The notes beneath the pieces were generated by a model, which saw only the letters and a list, made by a program, of their open reading frames with translations, made no database searches and had not been told where the DNA came from. Of a stretch of 64,000 nucleotides of DNA, positions 1-9,768 are shown one piece after another. The stretch is from Gordonia alkaliphila. GTDB lineage: Bacteria > Actinomycetota > Actinomycetes > Mycobacteriales > Mycobacteriaceae. The DNA lies in contig NZ_JALKBW010000001.1 of NCBI RefSeq assembly GCF_023017165.1, forward strand, positions 1,798,001 through 1,862,000. Reading direction: 5' to 3'. Position 1 is the first letter of the stretch, and each line of letters begins with the position of its first letter. The position numbers and the translations under genes are program-made.

Positions 1-871
1 CGGTGGTGGCCGGGGCGATCACCTCCGGCTGATGCGCGGAGGTGGACCAGGCCTGCTCGGCGGGCTTGGTCTCGGCGGCTGCCGCGGCGGCGACGTCGTC
101 GGGCACCGCGATCTGCTCGGTGGGTGCCGCGGCGTTGGCGGCGGCGCTGACAGCGGCGGCGTCGATGATCTCGGTCGCCGACTCGTCGGATGCGGCCTCG
201 TCGGACGCGGCATCCGCGTCGGCTTCGGTCTCGCCGAGCTCGATCGGGTGCTCGACGATGGGCCCGCGCGGGTCGGCATCGGGATCGACCGACTCGACGT
301 CGCGGCGGGCCGGGGTCTCGGCGCGCTCGCCGGTGCCGGGAATCGCGACGACGGTGGTCTCCCGCTCGTCGGTCGCCGGGTCGTCGGCGGGGGCCTCGTC
401 GGCAGCTGCTTCGTCGGTGGTGGCTTCGTCGTCGGCCTCGTCGTCGGCGGGCGCCTCGTCGGCCGGGTCTTCCGTTGCGGGGGCCTCTTCTGCCGGGGCC
501 TCTTCGGTCGCGTCGTCGGACTCCGGCTCGGCGGCCTCGTCCTCGGGGTCCTCGTCGCCGTCGACCTCGGGCAGCGGGGTCTCCTCGGTGTCCTGGCCGG
601 CGGCAGCAGCGGCCGCGGCAGCAGCGGCCGCGGGAATGGCGAAGGCCTTGGTGGGCGACTCGGAGTCGCCGCCGCCGGGCGTCTGGCCCGGCTCGATCTT
701 GATCACGCTGGTCTCGGCGGGCGCCGCGGCGTCGCCGTCCGCGCCTGTGTCGGGAGTGTCCGGGGTGTCCGTGGGTTCGGCAGCGGCCGGATCGGACTCG
801 CCGGCGCGGCGGGCGCGGAAGGCGTCGACGACCTTCTGTACGGCGCTGTTCTTGTCGTTGTCCGGAGTCAT
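1..871 (-). CDS. Acidic Ala/Asp/Glu/Pro-rich protein, N-terminal part only
   Basis: The minus-strand frame is open from an ATG at 871 to the window edge, so about 290 residues of the N-terminus are present and the C-terminus is missing. After a short charged start (MTPDNDKNSAVQKVV) the protein is low complexity. It is dominated by Ala, Asp, Glu, Pro and Thr, with an eleven-alanine run and many EEAPA/DEAPAD-type units. No catalytic motif or membrane segment is visible in this part. It diverges from the DUF3151 gene. The same position in M. tuberculosis (next to Rv0360c) holds a membrane protein, Rv0361, so a disordered cytoplasmic arm before a membrane domain outside the window is possible, but this is inference. 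The long plus-strand frames over this region are antisense shadows. Confidence 0.6.
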   Translation of the reverse strand, partial: MTPDNDKNSAVQKVVDAFRARRAGESDPAAAEPTDTPDTPDTGADGDAAAPAETSVIKIEPGQTPGGGDSESPTKAFAIPAAAAAAAAAAAGQDTEETPLPEVDGDEDPEDEAAEPESDDATEEAPAEEAPATEDPADEAPADDEADDEATTDEAAADEAPADDPATDERETTVVAIPGTGERAETPARRDVESVDPDADPRGPIVEHPIELGETEADADAASDEAASDESATEIIDAAAVSAAANAAAPTEQIAVPDDVAAAAAAETKPAEQAWSTSAHQPEVIAPATT

Positions 872-995
872 GCTGCGTCGTTCCTACTTCTCAAGGGAGT
901 CGGCGTGCCACGGGCGGCGACACAACGACGAGAGTAACGAATCCTCGGATCGCCGCGTCGGGCCGGGCGGGCCCGCGGAGTGATTGAATGGCGGG

Positions 996-1448
996 GTGAC
1001 CTCATTCGGAGACCTCCTGGGACCCCCGCCGACGCTTTTGACCGGAGACGACGACGCCGAAAGCGATCTGCTCAACGGCGCCGACCCGGCCGCGGTAGCG
1101 GCCGAGTACCCGGCCGCCTCGATCGCTTGGGCCTATCTGGCCGAGGCTGCGCTCGACGGCCTCGCCGACGCCGACTCGTCGGCAGAGCCGGATCGTGCTC
1201 GTCAGATGGCCGGCTACGCCTATGCCCGGACCGGCTACCACCGCGGTCTGGATCAGCTTCGCCGCCACGGCTGGAAGGGCTACGGTCCGGTGCCGTGGAG
1301 CCATGAACCCAACCGCGGCTTCCTGCGCTGCGTCGGGTCGCTGGCGCGGGCTGCACAGATGATCGGTGAAGAAGACGAGTACCTGCGGTGCCTGGATCTG
1401 CTGAACGACAGCGATCCGCGGGCCATCGCCGAACTCGGCCTGGACTGA
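996..1448 (+). CDS. DUF3151 family protein (Rv0360c-like)
   Basis: A small soluble protein of about 150 residues that I recognise as the actinobacterial DUF3151 family; its function is unknown. The N-terminus reads MTSFGDLLGPPPTLL, as in mycobacterial homologues, which favours the GTG at 996 over the in-frame TTG at 984. The body is alpha-helical, with the family-typical segment YARTGYHRGLDQLRRHGWKG followed by GPVPWSHEPNRGFLRC. It lies 13 bp before the FUSC-family gene on the same strand. In M. tuberculosis this family also sits close to purA and the site-2 protease gene, the same neighbourhood as here. Confidence 0.75.
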   Translation: MTSFGDLLGPPPTLLTGDDDAESDLLNGADPAAVAAEYPAASIAWAYLAEAALDGLADADSSAEPDRARQMAGYAYARTGYHRGLDQLRRHGWKGYGPVPWSHEPNRGFLRCVGSLARAAQMIGEEDEYLRCLDLLNDSDPRAIAELGLD

Positions 1449-1461
1449 CGGCACTCGTGTC

Positions 1462-2610
1462 ATGACCGTCGATCGGATGCGGGCTACCCGCTCGCGCCTG
1501 ATCGATCGGCTGCCGAAACCGGTGGCCAAGCGGGTGCGGCGCCTCGGGCTCTCCCTGGTGCCGATCCTGCAGTGCGCGATCGCCGGTGGTCTCGCCTGGT
1601 ACATCGCCTTCGACCTGCTCCATCACCAGCGCCCGTTCTTCGCGCCGATCGCCGCCGTCGCCTCCCTCGGCCTGGTCTTGGCCAAGCGGTGGCGGCGCTC
1701 GATCGAACTGATCGCCGGGGTGCTCATCGGCATCGCCGTCGGCGATCTGGTGATCTCGGTGATCGGCTCCGGGCCGTGGCAGATCGGTGTCGTGGTGGTG
1801 GTGGCCATGTCGGCCGCGGTGCTGGTCGACGGCGCGCCGATGATGACCAACCAGGCCGGTGCCTCCGCGGTGCTGGTCGCCACGCTGCTCCCGCCCGGCG
1901 ACGCCGCCGGCTACGAACGGGCCATCGACGCGATGGTCGGTGCCGGGGTGGCCCTGGCGATCGGCGCGTTGGTGCCGTTCAATCCGGCCCACCGTGCGCG
2001 CCGCGACGCGGCCGATCTGCTGGCGACGCTGCGTGACCTCTCCCGCGACCTGGGCCGCGCTCTCGCCGACGAGGACGAGGACGGTGTGTATCGGGTCCTG
2101 GCCCACGCGCGCACGACGCAGCATCAGATCGACTCAATGTTCGCCAATATGCGGGCCGGTCGCGAGGTGGGCTGGATCTCCCCGCTCTACTGGTTCGAAC
2201 GGTCCCGGCTGGCGAAGATCGCCGCGACCGGTGAGCCGCTCGACAACGCCATGCGGGATTTTCGGATCTGTGCGCGTCGGGCGCTGGGCCTCACCCAGCG
2301 GGGTGTCGCGGTGGAACCGGCGGTGCTCAACCTGATCACCGCCCTTCCCGACGGCTTCGAAATCCTCCGTCGCCTGATGCTGGCCGAGCCGGGCGGCTCG
2401 CCGGATGCGGCCGATGCGGCCCGTGAACTGCGCACCATCGTGCGCCGGGCCCGCCCCGCGATCGACGACACCCGCAAGCTCATCGAGGCGGGCGGCGGCG
2501 ATATCTCGGAGATGGCGCTGCTGGTGGAGTTGCGTTCCCTGCTGGTGGACATGCTGATGGTGGCCGGACTGAAGAGGGAGTCGGCGATCGCGCAGCTGCG
2601 TATCGGCTGA
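1462..2610 (+). CDS. FUSC/aromatic-acid-exporter-like membrane protein
   Basis: A 382-residue integral membrane protein. Residues about 25-175 form a hydrophobic block of several transmembrane segments with the FUSC-like pattern (HHQRPFFAPIAAVASLGL, then GVLIGIAVGDLV). A long cytoplasmic helical half of about 200 residues is rich in Arg, Ala and Asp. Family members are proposed or known exporters of small aromatic acids or fusaric-acid-like compounds; the substrate here cannot be read from sequence. It follows the DUF3151 gene by 13 bp and probably shares its transcript. Nothing in it looks broken. Confidence 0.7.
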   Translation: MTVDRMRATRSRLIDRLPKPVAKRVRRLGLSLVPILQCAIAGGLAWYIAFDLLHHQRPFFAPIAAVASLGLVLAKRWRRSIELIAGVLIGIAVGDLVISVIGSGPWQIGVVVVVAMSAAVLVDGAPMMTNQAGASAVLVATLLPPGDAAGYERAIDAMVGAGVALAIGALVPFNPAHRARRDAADLLATLRDLSRDLGRALADEDEDGVYRVLAHARTTQHQIDSMFANMRAGREVGWISPLYWFERSRLAKIAATGEPLDNAMRDFRICARRALGLTQRGVAVEPAVLNLITALPDGFEILRRLMLAEPGGSPDAADAARELRTIVRRARPAIDDTRKLIEAGGGDISEMALLVELRSLLVDMLMVAGLKRESAIAQLRIG

Positions 2611-2637
2611 TCCGCACGGGGGACTGAGGGGCTTGCC

Positions 2638-2661
2638 ATATATGCGTAAACGCGCATATAT
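2638..2661. promoter_or_regulatory. Perfect 9-6-9 inverted repeat at the start of the CDF gene
   Basis: The arms ATATATGCG and CGCATATAT are perfect inverse copies separated by six bases (TAAACG). The element ends 7 bp before the preferred ATG of the cation-efflux gene. This AT-rich palindrome stands out in G+C-rich DNA and is the style of operator bound by ArsR/SmtB-type metal sensors. No such regulator gene is adjacent, so any repressor would be encoded elsewhere. The palindrome is seen directly; the regulator class is inference. Confidence 0.65.
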
Positions 2662-2668
2662 TGAGGTT

Positions 2669-3607
2669 ATGGGCACTTCGCATGGCCATGAGGGTCATTC
2701 GCACGGGCCGAGTGCGGCGGAGTTGGCAGCCGGTGGGTCACGGCGCCGACTGTGGCCGATGGTCCTGGCCGTCGGGCTGATCGGCTCCTACTTCTTCGTT
2801 GAACTCTTCGTCGGTATCGCCATCGAGTCGCTGGCGCTGATCGCCGACGCCGGGCACATGCTGACCGACGTGGTCGCACTGTCCATGGGGCTGAGCGCGT
2901 TGCTGCTGTCCCGCCACGGGCGGATCACCGACTCGCGCAGCTTCGGCTGGTTCCGCGCCGAAGTCTTCACCGCCGTGCTCAACGCGATCCTGCTGATCGG
3001 CGTGGGGGCGTTCATTCTCTACGAGGCCGTCGAACGGATCGGCGGCGAGGCGCCCGAGATCCCCGGTGCGACGCTGGTGATCGTCGCGCTGATCGGTCTG
3101 GCCGTCAACGTGGTCGTGATGCTGCTGCTGCGTGCCGACGCCAAGGCGTCGATCGCGGTTCGCGGGGCCTACCTCGAAGTGCTCGCCGACGCCGTCGGCA
3201 GCGTGGGCGTCCTCACCGCCGGCGTGGTCACGATGACCACCGGGTGGCGGTACGCCGACGTGGTGGTCGCCGTGCTCATCGCGCTCTGGGTGGTGCCGCG
3301 CGCCGTGCGCCTGGCCAAGGACGCGTTGAAGATCCTCAACCAGCAGGCGCCGGACCACATCGACGTCGCCGCCCTGCGCGAAGAGCTCCTCGCCGTCGAC
3401 GGTGTGCTGGACGTGCACGATCTGCACGTCTGGTCGGTGACCACCGGGATGGACGTGGCCACCGTGCACGTGGTGAGCGACGGCGACTACTCCCGCGTGC
3501 TGCATCAGGCGCGGGCCGTCCTCACTGAGCACGGTCTGGTGCACGCCACGGTGCAGGTGAATCCGTCGGCCGACCAGAGCGACTGCTGCGAAGAGCTGAC
3601 CTGGTGA
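2669..3607 (+). CDS. Cation diffusion facilitator family metal exporter (CzcD/ZitB-like)
   Basis: A proton-coupled efflux pump for Zn(II) or similar divalent metals in the cytoplasmic membrane. The His-rich N-terminus (HGHEGHSHG) is followed by six transmembrane segments and a cytoplasmic domain of about 95 residues. The first metal-site motif HMLTD is in helix II; the helix V site reads EVLAD, with Glu in place of the more common His. A cysteine pair (DCCEE) is near the C-terminus. ATG 2669 is preferred because the upstream in-frame TTG 2633 and ATG 2642 would put the palindromic operator inside the coding region. GAGG precedes ATG 2669 by only two bases, so ATG 2642 or a leaderless start remains possible. 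Confidence 0.85.
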   Translation: MGTSHGHEGHSHGPSAAELAAGGSRRRLWPMVLAVGLIGSYFFVELFVGIAIESLALIADAGHMLTDVVALSMGLSALLLSRHGRITDSRSFGWFRAEVFTAVLNAILLIGVGAFILYEAVERIGGEAPEIPGATLVIVALIGLAVNVVVMLLLRADAKASIAVRGAYLEVLADAVGSVGVLTAGVVTMTTGWRYADVVVAVLIALWVVPRAVRLAKDALKILNQQAPDHIDVAALREELLAVDGVLDVHDLHVWSVTTGMDVATVHVVSDGDYSRVLHQARAVLTEHGLVHATVQVNPSADQSDCCEELTW

Positions 3608-3615
3608 GCGGCTGA

Positions 3616-3735
3616 AAGCGGCAGCCCAACGCACAGGCGGCGGCCCGACCCGCCAGCGGCTGCCCGGCCCAAAGGCGACAGTCAGGCCCAGAGGCGGCAG
3701 CCCGCACCAGAAGCGGCAGCCGGGGCGGCCGCCTC
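3616..3735. repeat. Six degenerate tandem units of about 19 bp between convergent genes
   Basis: The intergenic stretch holds six copies of a degenerate unit close to AGGCGGCAGCCC. They start near 3617, 3635, 3655, 3673, 3692 and 3712, a period of 18-20 bp. After the last unit, inverse copies (CCGCCT, GCCGCCT) follow at 3729-3753, so RNA from either strand could fold. The region lies between the convergent ends of the CDF gene and the site-2 protease gene. There is no T-run, so this is not a standard intrinsic terminator, although it may act as one. Confidence 0.55.
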
Positions 3736-3779
3736 TGACGGCGACTGCCGCCTTTGTGGGGGAGTGGCGCCTGTGCGGC

Positions 3780-4574
3780 CTACAGGGGGAGGTAGTCCCA
3801 GAAGAGGAAGAGGCGCCAGCCCACCGAGATCAGCGCAGTCGGGACGTCGAACAGTCCGATGATCGCGTAGATGACGTCGAAGAAGGCGCGGTTCAGGAAC
3901 GGAATGAACAGCAGCGCGAAGACGAGCAGGAAGCCCCACGGCGCGATCTTCGCGGCGCTCTGCCGGGTCTGCGGCGACAGGTAGGGCTCGATCGCGCCGT
4001 AGCCGTCGAAGCCGGGCACCGGAATCAGGTTCAAGACGGTCGCCGTGATCTGCAGGAACGCGAGCATGGTCAGGCCGCCGAGCAGGTTCCCGTACTCCTC
4101 CGACAGCGGGATGAAGCGCACCGCCAGCAGCAGCACGATGCCGAGGGCCAGGTTGGTGGCCGGGCCGGCCAGGCTGACGCGGGTGCGCTGCCCGTTGGTC
4201 ATGCCGGCGGTGTGCAGGTACACCGCGCCGCCGGGGAAACCGATGCCGCCGAGCACGATGATCAGCAGCGGCAGTCCCAACGACAGTCCCGGATGGGTGT
4301 ACTTGCGCGGATCCAGGGTGAGGTAGCCGCGCAGTTCCGCCGACCGGTCGCCGTAGCGGAAGGCGGTGAAGGCGTGCGCGAACTCGTGCAGGCACAGCGA
4401 GATCACCCAGCCGCCGAGGATCAACAGCCACATGCCGCCGATCGACATCGCCGAGCGTTCGAATCCGCTCTGCCACAGCATGATGCCGCCGGCCACGGTG
4501 GCCACGACCAGACCGAGGAACACCGGGCCGGGCCGGACCGCGCGCAGCGCGGTCATCGTGGGCGTGGGGGTCAC
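3780..4574 (-). CDS. Site-2 protease family membrane metallopeptidase (M50, Rv0359-like)
   Basis: An intramembrane zinc protease of about 264 residues. After an N-terminal membrane segment it carries the zinc motif HEFAH (in LHEFAHAFTAFRYGD) in a transmembrane helix. The third ligand segment LNLIPVPGFDG, of the NxxPxPxxDG type, lies farther on, with five or six membrane segments in all. There is no PDZ domain, as in the compact group of M50 proteases. The substrate is unknown. The GTG start at 4574 overlaps the stop of the upstream Rv0358-like gene by 4 bp (GTGA), implying translational coupling. The long frame running through the upstream gene is not a fusion. Confidence 0.85.
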   Translation of the reverse strand: MTPTPTMTALRAVRPGPVFLGLVVATVAGGIMLWQSGFERSAMSIGGMWLLILGGWVISLCLHEFAHAFTAFRYGDRSAELRGYLTLDPRKYTHPGLSLGLPLLIIVLGGIGFPGGAVYLHTAGMTNGQRTRVSLAGPATNLALGIVLLLAVRFIPLSEEYGNLLGGLTMLAFLQITATVLNLIPVPGFDGYGAIEPYLSPQTRQSAAKIAPWGFLLVFALLFIPFLNRAFFDVIYAIIGLFDVPTALISVGWRLFLFWDYLPL

Positions 4575-5203
4575 GGGCAGACCAGCTTCCAGTTCAGGTG
4601 GTGGCGGTAGAACGTCGAGCGCTTCACCACGCGCTCGGTCAGCACGCCTTCGCGTTCGACGACGAGATTGGTGCCACCGGTCTGTGCGGCGCGGCCGGTC
4701 ACCCAGCCGCCGGGGAGTCGTCGATCCCGGCGTGCCCGCACGCCCGGCAGCTCCGGCAGCGGCTCGATCACCACGCCGCGGACGTCGCCGTCGAACAGTC
4801 GCTCCGAATCGACGTAGGTCTCGCCGTGCAGTTTGGCGCCCTCGGCGCCCAGATGTCGGGCCCGGCCCACCAGGACGGTGGCGGCGTCGTCGCGGATCAG
4901 CGGAAGCTCTTGCGCCACACCGTTTTCCGCGAGCGCAAGAGCTTCGGCGCCGTGCGGCAGCCGGTAGATCCTGGTGGCGCGTGTGGCGACTGGCGCCACG
5001 TAGGCGATCTCCAGATCGAGGCGTTCGTGGCGCATCAGCACGCCTACCACCGCCGACAGTGCGACGTCGGGAAGGGCCTCCTCCGGCGGCGGCGTCACGA
5101 TCAGCCGGGTCACGTTCGGGTCGGCGACCGCGGCGGTGACGACGCGGGTCAGGGCGGCTGCTTCGCTGCCCGCGGGCGGCGGGACGATCTGGATCGATAC
5201 CAC
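4571..5203 (-). CDS. Conserved hypothetical protein (Rv0358-like)
   Basis: A soluble protein of about 210 residues with no recognised catalytic motif. By position, between purA and a site-2 protease gene and divergent from purA, and by length, it corresponds to Rv0358 of M. tuberculosis, whose function is not established. The start was set at GTG 5203 (VVSIQIVPPPAG); a TACCCT hexamer six bases upstream would fit a -10 element of a leaderless transcript. The in-frame region farther upstream overlaps the purA ribosome-binding site and is unlikely to be translated. It is coupled to the protease gene by a 4-bp overlap. Confidence 0.7.
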   Translation of the reverse strand: MVSIQIVPPPAGSEAAALTRVVTAAVADPNVTRLIVTPPPEEALPDVALSAVVGVLMRHERLDLEIAYVAPVATRATRIYRLPHGAEALALAENGVAQELPLIRDDAATVLVGRARHLGAEGAKLHGETYVDSERLFDGDVRGVVIEPLPELPGVRARRDRRLPGGWVTGRAAQTGGTNLVVEREGVLTERVVKRSTFYRHHLNWKLVCP

Positions 5204-5236
5204 TCCAATAGGGTATCTGCGTCGCCGAACCAGTAG

Positions 5237-6553
<1,317 letters not shown>

Positions 6554-6563
6554 CCGGACTCCG

Positions 6564-8177
6564 GTGCCCGGCAGGTTCGCGACACCCCGTCGCCGCGCGT
6601 CCTGGATCAGCCGGGATTACGGCTCCATCCTGCTGGGCTCGGCCGACCAGGATCCCCGGCAGGTCCGCGTCCGGATTCAGGTCCTGCTGACCGGAGCGGT
6701 GATCTTCGCGAACCTGATCGGCATCGTGATCGCGGTGTCGCTGGGCGCGGTCGGCATCCCCGAACCGTCGTTCCTGCGGCGCGACCTGCTCCAGATCAAC
6801 GTGGTGGCTGTTCCGGTCTACGCCGCTGGTGCGCTGCTGATCGGCACCCTGCTCGGCACCGTCATCGTCACACGCGGGCTGCGGTGGTCGATCAATGACC
6901 AGATTCCGACGCCGGTGGATGTGCGCCGCACCCTCGCCGCACGCCGTCGGCTGATGGGCATGCAGTTCGTGCTGTGGTTGGGCGCCGCGGTGCTGTTGGG
7001 CTTCCTCTACGGCGCCGTCGACACCGAACTGGTGCCGAAGGCCGTGCTGATCACCGTCATGTGCGGGCTGGTGGTGGTCGCCATCTCCAACCTGCTGACC
7101 GACCTCATGCTGCGCCCGGTCTCGGCCAAGATCCTGCAGGCCGGTCTGGGCTGGCGCGGCTCGTCGCTGCGCTCGCGCGCCCTCTCGGCCTGGATGGTGG
7201 GCACCGGCGTTCCGCTGGTGGGAATCTTCCTGGTGGTCTTCTTCGCCGCCTTCTCCCCGGAGACGTCGAAGATGAACGTCTTCGTCGCTGTCACCGTGCT
7301 GACCGCAGTGGCCGTGGGCGTCGGCATGCTGGTGATGATCCTGTTCGCGTGGAGCGTCACCGGCCCGATCCGCAGCGTGCGCACCGGGATGGCGCGGGTG
7401 CGCGGCGGCGACGTGGCCGTGGAGCACGATCTGGTGGTCTACGACGCCTCCGAACTCGGCGAACTGCAGTTCGGCTTCAACAACATGGTCGCGGGCCTGC
7501 GCGAGCAGGAACGCATGCGGGACCTGTTCAACCGGCACGTCGGACGCGACGTGGCCTCCGCCGCGCTGGCGGCCGATCCGGAGCTCGGCGGCGCCGAACG
7601 CGTGGTGGCGGTGGTCTTCGTCGACGTCATCGGGTCCACGCAGCTCGCCACCCGACGCTCGCCCACCGAGGTGGTGGACCTGCTGAACCAGTTCTTCGGG
7701 GTGATCGTCGAGGCCACCGAACGCAACGACGGATTGGTCAACAAATTCGAGGGCGACGCCGTCCTGTCGATCTTCGGCGCTCCGGTGGTGATCGACGACC
7801 CGGCCGGCGCCGCGCTGCAGGCGGCCCGGGAGATCGCGCAACGACTGCGCACCGAAGTGCCCGACCTGCAGGCCGGGATCGGCGTGAGTTACGGCACCGT
7901 GGTGGCCGGCAACGTCGGCGCCATCTCGCGCTTCGAATACACGGTGATCGGCGATCCGGTGAACGAGAGCGCGCGGATCTCCGAATCGGCCAAGCAGGAC
8001 CCGCGGGTGCCCTGGGCCAGCGGACGCGTGGTCGACGCCGCCGAACCGAGCGAGCGCACGCGCTGGAAGCCGGTGGCGAGCGTGGTGCTGCGCGGGCGCG
8101 ACGAGCCGACGCAGCTGTACGTCCCGCGGCTGATCCCGAATGCGGCGGCGGGCGAGTCGGGCGAGGGTTCGCCGTAG
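6564..8177 (+). CDS. Membrane-bound class III adenylate cyclase with HAMP domain
   Basis: A 537-residue signalling enzyme that makes cyclic AMP from ATP. Six hydrophobic segments form a membrane domain (about residues 35-275). A HAMP linker follows (SVTGPIRSVRTGMARVRGGD), then the class III cyclase domain. Metal-binding aspartates sit in FVDVIGST (about residue 353) and KFEGDAV (about 397), with the adenine-selecting Lys in NKFEGD. The transition-state Asn and Arg are in GDPVNESARI, so the site looks complete. The layout matches the Rv1318c/Rv1319c/Rv1320c/Rv3645 type. GTG 6564 was chosen because it lies 10 bp after the purA stop; the earlier start would overlap purA. Confidence 0.87.
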   Translation: MPGRFATPRRRASWISRDYGSILLGSADQDPRQVRVRIQVLLTGAVIFANLIGIVIAVSLGAVGIPEPSFLRRDLLQINVVAVPVYAAGALLIGTLLGTVIVTRGLRWSINDQIPTPVDVRRTLAARRRLMGMQFVLWLGAAVLLGFLYGAVDTELVPKAVLITVMCGLVVVAISNLLTDLMLRPVSAKILQAGLGWRGSSLRSRALSAWMVGTGVPLVGIFLVVFFAAFSPETSKMNVFVAVTVLTAVAVGVGMLVMILFAWSVTGPIRSVRTGMARVRGGDVAVEHDLVVYDASELGELQFGFNNMVAGLREQERMRDLFNRHVGRDVASAALAADPELGGAERVVAVVFVDVIGSTQLATRRSPTEVVDLLNQFFGVIVEATERNDGLVNKFEGDAVLSIFGAPVVIDDPAGAALQAAREIAQRLRTEVPDLQAGIGVSYGTVVAGNVGAISRFEYTVIGDPVNESARISESAKQDPRVPWASGRVVDAAEPSERTRWKPVASVVLRGRDEPTQLYVPRLIPNAAAGESGEGSP

Positions 8178-8285
8178 ACTGCGGGGCATGACGTCGCCTC
8201 AGGAACCGACGCCGCCGCACCCGCCGCGGACCTCGGCCCGTTCGGTCCCGCCGAAGTATTCGGCACCCCCTGCTCGCCCACCGCG

Positions 8286-9641
8286 GTGAAAGTGATGCTG
8301 CTCGGGTCCGGTGAACTCGGCAAAGAGGTCACCATCGCGCTGCAGCGACTCGGCGTGGAGGTGATCGCCGTCGATCGGTACGCGGGCGCGCCCGCGCACC
8401 AGGTCGCGCACACCGCCGAGGTGATCGACATGATGGACCCGGTCGCGGTGCGCGCCGTGATCGACAAGCACCGGCCCCGCTACGTGCTGCCGGAGATCGA
8501 GGCCATCGCCACCGACGCGCTGGTCGCGGTCGAGGCCGAGGGTCTGGCCGAGGTGATCCCCAGCGCCAAGGGCGTTTCCCTGACCCTGGACCGCGAAGGC
8601 ATCCGTCGGATGGCCGACGAGGAGCTGGGCCTGCCGACCTCGGCGTACCTGTTCGCCGACACCGTCGAGGAGTTGCGCGCGGGCGCGTACCGCGTGGGCT
8701 ATCCGTGCGTGGTGAAGCCGGTGATGTCGTCCTCGGGCAAGGGCCAGTCGGTGATGCGCAGCGAAGCCGACGTCGACTCGGCGTGGGAGATCGCCATGAC
8801 CGGCGGTCGCGTCAGCAGCAAACGCGTCATCGTCGAGCGGTTCGTCGACTTCGACTACGAGGTGACGCTCCTGACGGTGCGCGCGGTGGATCCGGCCACC
8901 GGCGAGTTGGCGACCTACTTCTGCGAGCCGATCGGACACCGCCAGAGCGACGGCGACTACGTGGAGAGCTGGCAGCCGCAGCCGATGAGCGAGATCGCGT
9001 ACGGTGCGGCCCGGTCGATCGCGGCTCGCGTGGTCTCGGCGATGGGCGCGGCCGATCAGCGGTTCAGCGGTCGCGGCGTCTTCGGCGTGGAACTGTTCAT
9101 CAAGGGCGACGAGGTGTTCTTCTCCGAGGTCAGCCCCCGCCCGCACGACACCGGGCTGGTGACGCTGGCGACCCAGCGGCTGTCCGAGTTCGAACTGCAT
9201 GCGCGCGCGGTCCTCGGCCTCCCGGTGACCACCGAGATGCGCTCGCCGGGCGCCTCCGCGGTGATCTACGGTCGGCACGACGAAGAGGCGATCCGGTTCG
9301 CCGGGGTCGCGCAGGCGCTCGCCGACCCGCAGGTGGATCTGCGGCTGTTCGGCAAGCCGGAGAGCTTCGCCACGCGGCGCATGGGTGTCGCCGTCGCGAC
9401 CGGCGTCGACACCGACCAGGCACGACGACGTGCCGCCCACGCCGCCGACCTCGTGATCCGCTGGCCGCCGACGATCCGATTCCGGCGGCACCGACCCGGC
9501 GGCCCCGACCGTCCGCCCCCGAACCCGTTGCGCCGAGCAGACCGTGATCGGTGCTCCGTGGTGCGTCCGCCGGTGCCGCCGCAGGGCCGTCGCCGTTCCC
9601 GCCCCGGGAGCACCGCATGCGGGGACCCCAGCAGGGAGTGA
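8286..9641 (+). CDS. purT: Formate-dependent phosphoribosylglycinamide formyltransferase, with frameshifted ends
   Basis: PurT is an ATP-grasp enzyme that formylates GAR from formate in purine synthesis. The core reads [15 protein letters not shown], then [27 protein letters not shown] and [11 protein letters not shown], and is complete. The ends are odd. Homologues begin about 12 residues earlier; that segment ([15 protein letters not shown]) is present in frame but has no start, while a good ATG at 8188 is one frame off. At the 3' end the frame drifts into Arg-rich sequence after about 9460, and a plausible Pro/Gly-rich tail continues in other frames to a stop at 9775. Inserting single bases near 8227, 9461, 9543, 9560 and 9586 restores one gene from 8188 to 9775. 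Either the sequence has indel errors or the ends are decayed. Confidence 0.8.
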   Translation: MKVMLLGSGELGKEVTIALQRLGVEVIAVDRYAGAPAHQVAHTAEVIDMMDPVAVRAVIDKHRPRYVLPEIEAIATDALVAVEAEGLAEVIPSAKGVSLTLDREGIRRMADEELGLPTSAYLFADTVEELRAGAYRVGYPCVVKPVMSSSGKGQSVMRSEADVDSAWEIAMTGGRVSSKRVIVERFVDFDYEVTLLTVRAVDPATGELATYFCEPIGHRQSDGDYVESWQPQPMSEIAYGAARSIAARVVSAMGAADQRFSGRGVFGVELFIKGDEVFFSEVSPRPHDTGLVTLATQRLSEFELHARAVLGLPVTTEMRSPGASAVIYGRHDEEAIRFAGVAQALADPQVDLRLFGKPESFATRRMGVAVATGVDTDQARRRAAHAADLVIRWPPTIRFRRHRPGGPDRPPPNPLRRADRDRCSVVRPPVPPQGRRRSRPGSTACGDPSRE

Positions 9642-9768
9642 CCCAGCCGGGCCGTCGGCCGCCGTTCCCGCCGCAGGGCCCCCCGCCGGGCGGTCCGCGC
9701 CCGCCGCGCGGCATGCCCGGTCCGGCCGGACCCGGCGGTCCGCGTCCGGCCGGCCCGCCCCCGCCGCG

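Noticed and set aside
32-983. Long plus-strand frames over the first 900 bases (Gly/Val-rich and Ser/Ala-rich)
   Set aside because: They mirror the acidic Ala/Asp/Glu-rich minus-strand gene, whose start has a plausible ribosome site and which fits the divergent gene order.
3616-3735. Possible small CRISPR array
   Set aside because: Units are degenerate, about 19 bp and head-to-tail, without unique spacers of constant length.
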